Shown piece after piece: positions 15,268 to 21,949 of a stretch of 35,180 nucleotides of DNA. Position 1 is the first letter of the stretch; every line of letters starts with the position of its first letter. This DNA comes from an uncultured Patescibacteria group bacterium (lineage in GTDB: Bacteria; Patescibacteriota; Minisyncoccia; Phycocordibacterales; UBA12088): the NCBI GenBank assembly GCA_947259245.1, contig CAMYLP010000009.1, forward strand, positions 1 through 35,180, given 5' to 3'. Below the pieces are notes generated by a model. The model was not told the DNA's origin, ran no database searches, and saw nothing but the letters and a program-made list of their open reading frames with translations. The position numbers and the translations under genes are program-made.

Positions 15268-16110
15268 ATGTACATATACTTTGACATTGGTGGCACAAAA
15301 ACTCGTGTGTCCATATCACATGACGAGACGACGTTTGAGGAACCCCAGAGTTTTCATACGCCGCAAGATCACAATGAGCTGTTCGACACCATTCTTACGA
15401 TAGCTCGTAAGCTGGGCGGCGGCGCTGACATAGAAGGTGCCGGTGGCGGTGTCGCAGCATCCGTCGACCGTGGAAAGAATGCTCTCTGCTGGGGTCCGAA
15501 CTTGCCGCAGGATTGGTTTGACATACCGTTCACCGAGAAGTTTGCGCAGGCACTTGGCTGTCCCGTCTTTATTGACAACGACACTGCCGTTATTGGAATG
15601 GGCGAGGCAGCACATGGTGCCGGCAAAGGATACGAAGTTATGGTCTACATGACCATATCAACAGGTGTCGGTGGCGCCCGTATCGTGAACGGCAAAAGTG
15701 AATCTACAGGACGAAGCTCAGAGCCGGGTTGGCAGTACATCGACTACGACAATACTGCATGCGACAACTGTGAATCGGGTAACGTACAGATCTTGCTCTC
15801 TGGCTCGAACATGGAGAAGAGATTCAATATGAAACCATATGAGATACATGACGAAGCTGTATGGGAACGGTACGCAGAGTGGACCGGGTACATGCTCGCA
15901 AACTCCGCTGTACACTGGACGCCGGATGCGTTCGTCATGGGTGGGTCCATGATCACGGGTGACCCAGCGATACCGGTGGACAGAATAGCACACCACCTCC
16001 AAAGAGTGCTCGTAAACGCACAGATGCCGGAGGTAAAAATTGCCACGCTCGGAGACTTCGGGGGTATATACGGTGCCATGGAATTCGTACGTTACAGAAT
16101 AGCTCAGTAA
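15268..16110 (+). CDS. ROK-family sugar kinase (probable glucokinase)
   Basis: ROK kinases phosphorylate glucose or other hexoses with ATP. The 280-aa product begins with the phosphate loop FDIGGTKTRVS, has AGGGVAASVD near residue 65, the catalytic-Asp segment VFIDNDTAVIGMGEAA near 95, STGVGGARIVNG near 130, and the adenosine-binding FVMGGSMITGD near 230. The usual ROK zinc motif (CxCGxxGCxE) is degenerate: here TACDNCESGN. The start codon lies one base after the pgi stop, so the pair is probably co-expressed and glucose is a reasonable substrate guess. The repressor helix-turn-helix of some ROK proteins is absent. Confidence 0.87.
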   Translation: MYIYFDIGGTKTRVSISHDETTFEEPQSFHTPQDHNELFDTILTIARKLGGGADIEGAGGGVAASVDRGKNALCWGPNLPQDWFDIPFTEKFAQALGCPVFIDNDTAVIGMGEAAHGAGKGYEVMVYMTISTGVGGARIVNGKSESTGRSSEPGWQYIDYDNTACDNCESGNVQILLSGSNMEKRFNMKPYEIHDEAVWERYAEWTGYMLANSAVHWTPDAFVMGGSMITGDPAIPVDRIAHHLQRVLVNAQMPEVKIATLGDFGGIYGAMEFVRYRIAQ

Positions 16111-16169
16111 AGCGCTATTTCAGCCTCGCTCTGCTGACTCAGTCGCAACACTTGACAACATAATATTAG

Positions 16170-16202
16170 GACACGCGTAGCTATTGCGTGTCAATAGTTT
16201 TT
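16170..16202 (+). terminator. Weak terminator or regulatory hairpin before the SLT-like gene
   Basis: The perfect 7-bp stem GACACGC / GCGTGTC with a 9-nt loop is followed after five bases by TTTTT. It may end the LOG-pgi-ROK transcript. An outer inverted repeat TTGACA (16152-16157) / TGTCAA (16190-16195) surrounds it. Confidence 0.4.
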
Positions 16203-16207
16203 ATGCT

Positions 16208-16810
16208 ATGCTTGGGGTGCCCCCAGCAGCACTGCTGTGGTTTTTTTATTTCCTCAATGGTGCGCTGGTGAGGGTGGTCCACCAAGTGATTGGTAGGGCG
16301 CTTACATTTAAGAAACGGCTTATTTTAGGTACGCTCATTGCTTATGGTGTCGCACTTGCAGTACAGGTGACCACCATGCCCACGGTAGCTATTGAACTTG
16401 AGACAGCGAGTGAAGCGCGTGCAGCAACACGCACGGAAACTCGTACCAGTGCAGAAAAGCGTGTAGACGAACATGCGCACGTGACACAGGAGCAGTCAAC
16501 TGAAGCGGCCGTTCGTCGATACTTTAGCGACGTGCCGATCATGGCTGAAGTGGCTCGTTGTGAATCAAGATTTAACCATTTGAATCCTACGACCGGTACT
16601 GTCCTTCGTGGTATCGTTAACAATAGTGATGTTGGTGTCATGCAGATAAACACCTATTATCACGGTGACACCGCTCGTATCTTGGACCTAGACCTTCATG
16701 ACTTTGAAGACAACATGGCATATGCTCGCTATCTCTACGAGAGAGAGGGAACACAGCCATGGAGCGCTTCACGCGGGTGTTGGGGAAGCCACCACCTTGC
16801 AATGCGTTAA
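16208..16810 (+). CDS. Membrane protein with lytic-transglycosylase (SLT/lysozyme-like) domain
   Basis: The protein (200 aa from ATG 16208) has two N-terminal hydrophobic segments (about residues 4-24 and 38-58), then an Ala/Thr/Glu-rich linker (60-100), then a small SLT-like domain. In it ARCESRFNH carries the probable catalytic Glu, followed by VGVMQINTYYH (the GVMQIN signature) and a C-terminal NMAYARYLYEREGTQPWSAS. Such domains cleave peptidoglycan glycan strands. The domain should face outside. The start is uncertain: the frame is open from a TTG at 16184, and a GTG at 16217 is another option. Confidence 0.8.
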   Translation: MLGVPPAALLWFFYFLNGALVRVVHQVIGRALTFKKRLILGTLIAYGVALAVQVTTMPTVAIELETASEARAATRTETRTSAEKRVDEHAHVTQEQSTEAAVRRYFSDVPIMAEVARCESRFNHLNPTTGTVLRGIVNNSDVGVMQINTYYHGDTARILDLDLHDFEDNMAYARYLYEREGTQPWSASRGCWGSHHLAMR

Positions 16811-16828
16811 TCGCACATCATATAGTCA

Positions 16829-17023
16829 ATGGTAATTATGGATTGGCATACGCTACTTAAGATAGTCTCCGGCATATTTGTTGTGCCGCTCGCCATAATT
16901 GCTCGTCAAGTGTGGCCGTGGTGGGAAAGGACACCGATTGCGTTACGCATCATCAGTGGCATATTTATTCTCCCGTTCGTCGGTATTGCAGCACTCCTTA
17001 GCAACTGGTGGAATACATACTGA
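16829..17023 (+). CDS. Small two-helix membrane protein, unknown
   Basis: A 64-aa product (61 aa if it starts at the ATG at 16838) has two similar hydrophobic segments, IVSGIFVVPLAIIARQVWPWW and IISGIFILPFVGIAALLSNWW. The shared pattern I-[VI]-SGIF-[VI]-[VL]-P suggests an internal duplication or an antiparallel helix hairpin with Trp-rich ends at the membrane surface. A TATAGT box (16821-16826) lies 11 bases before the ATG at 16838. It lies 18 nt after the SLT-like gene and is followed by a good terminator, so it is likely a real gene. I recognise no family. Confidence 0.65.
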   Translation: MVIMDWHTLLKIVSGIFVVPLAIIARQVWPWWERTPIALRIISGIFILPFVGIAALLSNWWNTY

Positions 17024-17047
17024 CACGTAGTGTGCGAGATAAATAAG

Positions 17048-17081
17048 CTCCCGCTCCGTCACAGGAGAGGGAGATTTTTTT
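17048..17081 (+). terminator. Intrinsic terminator
   Basis: Stem CTCCC-G-CTCC / GGAG-A-GGGAG with one internal mismatch and loop GTCACA, followed by A and seven T residues. Confidence 0.88.
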
Positions 17082-17106
17082 GTCTCACACAAGGTCATTG
17101 TGTCGA

Positions 17107-17134
17107 TTGACACCGTCACGCACACGAGTATCCT
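17107..17134 (+). promoter_or_regulatory. Conventional promoter for the 103-aa unknown gene
   Basis: A perfect TTGACA -35, a 16-nt spacer and TATCCT (-10) predict a leader of about 24 nt that contains GGAG eight bases before the ATG at 17165. Confidence 0.6.
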
Positions 17135-17164
17135 TGGTCCAGGTACCGCCACGGAGAACCGCCA

Positions 17165-17476
17165 ATGTTCAAGACCATTCGACGTTTTGCACAATGTTCA
17201 TTCAACCACTGCGAACTCGCATATCGTTTCCTACGCAACAGACCTTTGCAGTTCAACATCCTGGACGATGCTGAGGGTACGTCCGTAGGAGACATCCTGC
17301 ATGTGTATCATCCTTCGACCCACGATATGCAGTACTGGGCATGCGCAGGGAAGTTAACCCAACATGTCCTGCGAGGTGGACTGAAAGGCGACGTAGATAG
17401 TTTTCGCATCATGGATCATCAAGTAGATCACAAACACTACGCCGCACTGACCATAATCCAACCCTGCAAGCAATAG
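17165..17476 (+). CDS. Unknown 103-aa protein
   Basis: I do not recognise this basic protein, which is rich in Cys, His, Phe and Gln. It has no signal peptide or membrane segment. The gene has its own promoter (17107-17134), a GGAG Shine-Dalgarno site eight bases before the ATG, and a strong terminator six bases after the stop, and an upstream terminator isolates it from its neighbours. These signals argue that it is a real monocistronic unit. Several Cys and His residues (CSFNHCEL, CAG, DHQVDHKHY) could bind metal, but there is no recognisable zinc-finger spacing. Confidence 0.6.
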   Translation: MFKTIRRFAQCSFNHCELAYRFLRNRPLQFNILDDAEGTSVGDILHVYHPSTHDMQYWACAGKLTQHVLRGGLKGDVDSFRIMDHQVDHKHYAALTIIQPCKQ

Positions 17477-17480
17477 GGGA

Positions 17481-17514
17481 GGCCCGCCAGAGAGACTTAT
17501 GGCGGGCCATTCTT
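17481..17514 (+). terminator. Intrinsic terminator
   Basis: A perfect 9-bp GC-rich stem GGCCCGCCA / TGGCGGGCC (17481-17489 and 17500-17508) with a 10-nt loop, followed by ATTCTTTG. Confidence 0.8.
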
Positions 17515-17576
17515 TGACACCCATACGTCGCACAATATATCTTTTACGACATAGATATGTACGGCAAAAGGTCTTC

Positions 17577-17607
17577 TGTGGACGAGTGCTGTGTAAAGTT
17601 ATCCACA
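17577..17607. promoter_or_regulatory. Consensus DnaA box with a facing weak copy
   Basis: TTATCCACA at 17599-17607 is a perfect DnaA box. TGTGGACGA at 17577-17585 matches the opposite orientation in seven of nine positions, so the two face each other across 13 nt. No dnaA gene or box cluster is present, so an origin is not claimed. Confidence 0.4.
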
Positions 17608-17667
17608 CATGCATGTTTTTGTTCAGTCTCGTCTAATCCATGATCCTCTGCATCAAACAAGTTCTGT

Positions 17668-17748
17668 ACACAAAGATACACACGCATAAGTGACTAAGAC
17701 CGGCAAAGCGGCCTTGGAGCGGTCACTTATGCGTGTGTATCTTTGTGT
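17668..17748. repeat. Perfect 27-bp inverted repeat with 27-nt loop (possible structured RNA or element)
   Basis: The left arm (17668-17694, beginning ACACAAAGATAC and ending AAGTGAC) is the exact reverse complement of the right arm (17722-17748). The 27-nt loop can form a smaller hairpin, AAG-A-CCG / CGG-C-CTT, with one mismatch (17696-17702 and 17709-17715). It lies between convergent gene sets. No T-run follows on either strand, so it is not a standard intrinsic terminator. It could be a convergent-transcript structure, a miniature mobile element or a protein-binding palindrome. Confidence 0.85.
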
Positions 17749-17832
17749 GTATTCGTACCTCCCTCCTCTTCCCTACAAACTCCCCTGCTTTAATGTCGCA
17801 CAATATGCGCGCATGGTTTTTCAATCGTAATC

Positions 17833-18081
17833 CTACTCAGGTAGGTGCCGAGTGAAGTGCTTCTTCAGTGTGTCGTCGAGTGCCTTCTGGAAGCGCATCG
17901 CATGCTTCGGTGCGAACACCAGCTCGCTGACTAATGTTCCTCTCCCTTCCTCTGGGCGCACAAGTGCGCATTGTAAGATAACCTCCTCATCGGTCACATT
18001 TATCTTCACACTGTTCACGTACATGGGCTTTGCGTCAGCTGGTACGTTTATCTTTATCTGCTTCTTTTGTTCCTCGGACAT
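17833..18081 (-). CDS. DUF3467 family protein
   Basis: The 82-aa protein matches the DUF3467 pattern: MYVNSVKINVTDEEVILQCALV near residues 20-41, then ELVFAPKHAMRFQKALDDTLKKH near 53-75. It has no signal peptide or membrane segment. The family is widespread and uncharacterised. A TAACAT box eight bases before the ATG is a plausible -10, and no Shine-Dalgarno site is present. It lies 34 nt after the M23 peptidase gene on the same strand and could be transcribed with it. Confidence 0.78.
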   Translation of the reverse strand: MSEEQKKQIKINVPADAKPMYVNSVKINVTDEEVILQCALVRPEEGRGTLVSELVFAPKHAMRFQKALDDTLKKHFTRHLPE

Positions 18082-18115
18082 GTCTATGTATGTTAGTTAT
18101 GAGTAAGTACTCCGG

Positions 18116-19474
18116 CTAGAGGTAATCAAGAGGATTAAGGTATGCCTCAAAACCTGCCACAGGTACCCGTGCCGGTCCGCAGCTTGTAATGGCCTTTACG
18201 TCACCCAACGGAACTACATCTACACCTTTGTTTGCGTACACAGTAAAGTGGAGATGCGGCCCTGTGGAGTATCCGGTGTTACCGGAGTAGCCGAGCACCT
18301 GACCGGTGCTTACGCTTTGCCCGGCACTCACGTTAATGGATGAGAGGTGAGCATAGAGTGTTGCGAGACCGTTTCCGTGTCGTACGAGTACCCACTTTCC
18401 ATAGGAGAGACATCCTGCATACCTGTCTGTATCCCCCGTCTCTGCTACCGTCCCGCCAAGCGCTGCAAGTATCTTTGTACCTGTCGGTACACCAAAGTCG
18501 ATGCCGTTGTGCCCCTTGCCGTTGTACGCTCCGGACTGCGCAAAAGCGGTGTTACCGAAGTACTGGGTCAAACAGTAGTCGTTTCCAAAGGCACTCGCAC
18601 GCTGTCCACAGCTTGCCATGAGGCTTGGCTCAAATGGCCACCGCAGTACGCCAGAGCCAGCAGCAGGGATGGTGCTTGGATCAAGAATGAACTGTATCTG
18701 CGATTCAAAATCAGCGATCGCCTTTTCAAAGGCCTCACGGGCTGCTCGTTTATCAGCGAGTATACGTTGGTACTTGGCCTCCTCATTCTCTGTCTCATCG
18801 AGTAAAGAGTCCTTTTGGCTTCGCACATTTTCTACAGCGTTCTTCTCGCCCGAAAGATCTTGTTTCAAGGAATCCAACTCGTCGCGCTTATCAAGTGAAC
18901 GGTCCTTAGCATGTACATACTCGCTCTTGAGCGCAGCGAGTATCTGCACATCGTCTCTCAGCGACTGCTGCACCGTTGCCTGAGCAGCAAGCGTATCCCA
19001 AACCTCCGCCAATGACTCGTGACCGAGCAACATCTCAATGAATGTCTGACGTTCTATCTGGTCGATGGTGCGGAAGGATTGCGCGATGGCATCCATGTTC
19101 CGATCTATCTCAAGTTCCTTAATGTATATCTCACGTTCGAGCTCTTGTATCTCAAGATCGGTTGAATTTATCCGGCTTTCTGTTGCTTGAATCTCTGACT
19201 GCAACTTCTTTCGTGAGAGGTCTAGTTCGTATATTGCGCCTTGTAAGGTCTTCTTTTCAGCGCCTACCTGGGTGAGTTCGTGTTCATACTGGCGTATCTC
19301 AGCTTCAATAGCCTCCAACGCTTTTTGGCTTACGTCGATCTTTTTTCTAAGGTCTTCTACCGTTTCCTGTGCACCGACATCACCTGTAGGCACCACGTAG
19401 GTAGCACCAAGCACCGCGGTTGCTACCAAACACGCCATCAGCATTCCATATTGTGTGCGTGTGTGTAAATGCAT
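18116..19474 (-). CDS. M23 peptidase with coiled-coil (EnvC/NlpD-like amidase activator or endopeptidase)
   Basis: The 452-aa protein has an N-terminal signal or anchor (about residues 8-35), a long coiled coil (about 38-275, many Glu/Lys/Gln/Leu heptads), and a C-terminal LytM domain near 300-440. The M23 zinc signatures are HNGIDFG (H-x3-D) and HLHF, with GNTGYSTGPHLHFTVY near 405. The domain therefore keeps the metal ligands and could be an active D,D-endopeptidase rather than a degenerate EnvC-like activator. It acts outside the cytoplasmic membrane in wall remodelling, probably at division, as the upstream genes suggest. The ATG lies one base after the gltX stop; TACATT six bases before it may be a promoter of its own. 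Confidence 0.9.
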   Translation of the reverse strand: MHLHTRTQYGMLMACLVATAVLGATYVVPTGDVGAQETVEDLRKKIDVSQKALEAIEAEIRQYEHELTQVGAEKKTLQGAIYELDLSRKKLQSEIQATESRINSTDLEIQELEREIYIKELEIDRNMDAIAQSFRTIDQIERQTFIEMLLGHESLAEVWDTLAAQATVQQSLRDDVQILAALKSEYVHAKDRSLDKRDELDSLKQDLSGEKNAVENVRSQKDSLLDETENEEAKYQRILADKRAAREAFEKAIADFESQIQFILDPSTIPAAGSGVLRWPFEPSLMASCGQRASAFGNDYCLTQYFGNTAFAQSGAYNGKGHNGIDFGVPTGTKILAALGGTVAETGDTDRYAGCLSYGKWVLVRHGNGLATLYAHLSSINVSAGQSVSTGQVLGYSGNTGYSTGPHLHFTVYANKGVDVVPLGDVKAITSCGPARVPVAGFEAYLNPLDYL

Positions 19475-19475
19475 A

Positions 19476-20816
19476 TTACAAATGTACCATTGCGGCAGAT
19501 ATCCTCGCTAGTGCCTCTTCTTTGCCAAGGGCTTCAGCAAGCAGAAACGGGTCCGGCGAACGTTCCTTGCCTGAAAGCGCGACGCGCATGGGCCACAGTA
19601 CGTTGCCCTTCCCTTCCTTTTCAGCGTACGACCAGAGTGCATTCTTTATCGCCCCTTGCGTAAAGGACTCAAGAGGCGTAAGTATGTTGACTATATGTTG
19701 TAGACGTTGCTTAATATTGTCCGGGGTTGGATCTTTCTTCCACGTGAGCTGTTCGACTGTTGGAGTTGGTCGTGTCTCGTAGAATGAGAACTCCCCCTGC
19801 TCTACCGCCTGTAAAAAATCACCACTGGTAGCGTATCGTTCCACCACATCCCGTATCGCTGCGGGTGAACGCATGAACACTTGATGGATCGTGCTATCTT
19901 CATCGAGTTGTGACGTGAAGAGTTCGAACTGCGTACGCTGATCTAGCCGGTCCCGGTGCTCACGTTGTAACCAACTGAGTTTTTCTATATCAAATACCGC
20001 GCCGGCCTTTTGTACCTGTGACAGTGAGAATCGTTGTACGAGCTCGGAAATGGTAAATATCTCTTCCTCCGTCCCGGGATTCCATCCAAGTAGTGCGAGA
20101 TAGTTGACTAGCGCTTCAGGTAGGTAGCCCTGAGCACGATATTCACTCAACGAAACAGCACCCTTCCGTTTCGACAACTTACTCCGGTCTGGTGCCAGTA
20201 TCAACGGCAAATGAGCGTACACTGGTCGAGTGAGACCGAGTGCCTCCTGTATCAGGATCTGTCGGGGGGTGTTGCTTATATGATCCTCTCCCCGTATCAC
20301 GTGCGTAATTCCCATCTGTGCGTCATCTACAACCACTGCAAGGTGATAGAGTGGGTCAGTGCGGCTACGGGCAATAACAAAGTCACCTAACTCCTGTGTT
20401 TCAAATGAAATGTCGCCGCGCACTTCATCGGTAAACGTTATGCTCTTGCCTGCGTTCCGTAAACGAACAACCTCAACCGTGCGACTTGTATCGTTCTTTG
20501 CGGTCTCTTTAGATACATACGCTGCGCCCGAGGCAATGAGTGCGTCTAGCGCATCAGTGTAGTGAGTTGTCCGTTCACTCTGCCTGACCAACTCATCATG
20601 TGCAAGACCGAGCCACATGAGTCCCTCCAAAATGTCTCTCTCATATTCTTTCTTGCTCCGCGTACTGTCGGTATCCTCTATACGTACTACGAAGCGCCCA
20701 TTGTGCTTCCTTGCATACAGCCAGTTGAATAGCGCTGAACGGGCAGTGCCAATATGGAAGAGGCCCGTGGGACTCGGTGCGATACGTGTCACAACTTGTG
20801 TACCCTTCGTGCTCAT
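19476..20816 (-). CDS. gltX: Glutamyl-tRNA synthetase
   Basis: GluRS attaches glutamate to tRNA-Glu, and in CPR bacteria probably also to tRNA-Gln for later transamidation. The 446-aa product has the class I HIGH-like motif TGLFHIGTARSALFNWL near residues 16-32, HLAVVVDD, THVIRGEDHISNTPRQ, and a KLSKRKG loop (KMSKS equivalent) near 230. The C-terminal anticodon-binding helical part is present and the length is slightly short for the family. I chose the ATG at 20816, two bases after the murG TGA stop, over a GTG at 20822. It sits in the mraY-ftsW-murG operon, which is unusual company. Confidence 0.96.
   Translation of the reverse strand: MSTKGTQVVTRIAPSPTGLFHIGTARSALFNWLYARKHNGRFVVRIEDTDSTRSKKEYERDILEGLMWLGLAHDELVRQSERTTHYTDALDALIASGAAYVSKETAKNDTSRTVEVVRLRNAGKSITFTDEVRGDISFETQELGDFVIARSRTDPLYHLAVVVDDAQMGITHVIRGEDHISNTPRQILIQEALGLTRPVYAHLPLILAPDRSKLSKRKGAVSLSEYRAQGYLPEALVNYLALLGWNPGTEEEIFTISELVQRFSLSQVQKAGAVFDIEKLSWLQREHRDRLDQRTQFELFTSQLDEDSTIHQVFMRSPAAIRDVVERYATSGDFLQAVEQGEFSFYETRPTPTVEQLTWKKDPTPDNIKQRLQHIVNILTPLESFTQGAIKNALWSYAEKEGKGNVLWPMRVALSGKERSPDPFLLAEALGKEEALARISAAMVHL
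19481..19486 (-). promoter_or_regulatory. Possible -10 box of the M23 gene
   Basis: Minus strand TACATT (4 of 6 to consensus) lies six bases before the ATG at 19474, inside the end of gltX. It fits the leaderless pattern but is weaker than the TATACT cases. Confidence 0.35.
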
Positions 20817-20818
20817 AA

Positions 20819-21949
20819 TCACTGTTCATGCTCAAGAACCATGCGGAGCAGTTCCTCCGCAATGGTGTGCGCCGCCTGTGGACGCGCAAAGGCGCGAGCT
20901 CCTGCGCGCATATCCTCCTGCACCTTTGTGTCGGTCAAGATACGGACTGCCTCACTCAACAGTACATGCGGTGTCATATTCTCCTGTTCAATGACCAGTG
21001 CACCCCCTGCCCGCGCATAAGCGTACGCGTTCGAACGTTGGTCGCGGCTTACGTCTTCTGGTATCGGAATAAGTATTGCTGGCTTTTCTGCACAGGCAAT
21101 CTCAAAGATCGAACCGGATCCTGCACGAGACACGATGAGATCGGCAGCAGAGTACGCTTGCTTCAACTCCTCAACCTCGAGGTATGGTACCGATTTGTAA
21201 CGTCCTATGTTAGGGTCGTTCTTAACCTCCATATCAATCATCGACGAAAATGCATCGTACTTTTCCTTCCCTGTCACATGCACCACCTGGAATTGCTGTA
21301 GAAGATCAGGAAGTGCCTGCAGCAGCACCGTATTGAGCGCCTCAGCACCCTGCGAGCCACCGATGAAAAGTAGGGTTGGTAAGTCCGGCTGCAGTCCGAA
21401 CTGTTCGTGTCCGCCACGACCGGCGGGTGTTCGTAGCTCAGCGCGGACAGGGTTTCCAACGTGCGCAATATGAGCTTTCTGTACAAAGAAATCGGCGGCC
21501 TCTGGATAACTAATGCCAACACGTTCTGCAAACTTGCCAGCCCAGATATTCGCACGACCAGGGACGGAATCCGAATCATGCACGAACACTGGTATCTGAA
21601 GTATACGTGCAGCCATAACGACAGGTACGGTCACATATCCTCCCTTGCTAAAAATAATGTCAGGGTACAGCTTATACAGGGTACGTAAGGCCGTTGGTAC
21701 TCCAATGAGAGTTTTCAAAAAATCAGAACCATTTTTTAGTGAAAAATACGTACGCATCTTACCCGCCTCTACGTGCTTGTACTTGATATTGTACCGTTTG
21801 AGGGTCGCCTCATCGTATGGATGGTTGCTCAAATAGTACAGCTCAGGCCGCACGAGACCATGCTCTTTCACCAGGGCGTCTATTTCCTGGACAACCGCAA
21901 TGAGCGGCACAAAGTGTCCTCCGCCTGCACCAGTTAGTACTATCTTCAT
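20819..21949 (-). CDS. murG: UDP-N-acetylglucosamine transferase MurG
   Basis: MurG adds GlcNAc to lipid I, making lipid II on the inner membrane face. The 376-aa GT-B protein has an N-terminal Gly-rich loop TGAGGGHFVPLI, SKGGYVTVPVVMAAR near 108, HDSDSVPGRANIW near 135, FIGGSQGAEALN near 195, and the UDP-GlcNAc-binding SRAGSGSIFEIACAEKPAILIPIPE near 280. The first loop reads GAGGGH, where most MurG have GGTGGH. The start overlaps the end of ftsW by four bases (ATGA-type), so the two are translationally coupled. Length is normal. Confidence 0.96.
   Translation of the reverse strand: MKIVLTGAGGGHFVPLIAVVQEIDALVKEHGLVRPELYYLSNHPYDEATLKRYNIKYKHVEAGKMRTYFSLKNGSDFLKTLIGVPTALRTLYKLYPDIIFSKGGYVTVPVVMAARILQIPVFVHDSDSVPGRANIWAGKFAERVGISYPEAADFFVQKAHIAHVGNPVRAELRTPAGRGGHEQFGLQPDLPTLLFIGGSQGAEALNTVLLQALPDLLQQFQVVHVTGKEKYDAFSSMIDMEVKNDPNIGRYKSVPYLEVEELKQAYSAADLIVSRAGSGSIFEIACAEKPAILIPIPEDVSRDQRSNAYAYARAGGALVIEQENMTPHVLLSEAVRILTDTKVQEDMRAGARAFARPQAAHTIAEELLRMVLEHEQ

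Larger units (their letters stand above)
17527..17806. repeat. 12-bp direct repeats flanking the hairpin region
   Basis: GTCGCACAATAT occurs at 17527-17538 and again at 17795-17806 in the same orientation, 268 bp apart. They bracket the DnaA box and the long hairpin. They could be the ends of an inserted element, protein-binding sites, or chance. The stretch 17477-17832 has no gene that I can support: it holds a terminator, these repeats, the DnaA-like site, the hairpin and a polypyrimidine tract at about 17758-17780. Confidence 0.5.

Noticed and set aside
17577-17607. Replication origin
   Set aside because: Only one perfect DnaA box and one weak copy are present, no dnaA or dnaN is nearby, and the flanking genes converge on the site, the reverse of what an origin usually shows.
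17354-17614. 86-aa minus-strand frame overlapping the 103-aa unknown gene
   Set aside because: It runs through the terminator hairpin and has no start signals, whereas the plus-strand gene has a promoter, a Shine-Dalgarno site and a terminator.
17684-17735. XerC/XerD dif site or integron attC in the hairpin arms
   Set aside because: CGCATAA in one arm resembles a XerC half-site, but the other half does not match and the arms are perfectly symmetric, unlike dif or attC.
17668-17748. Intrinsic terminator for the convergent genes
   Set aside because: Neither arm is followed by a T-run on its own strand, and a strong terminator already follows the plus-strand gene at 17481.
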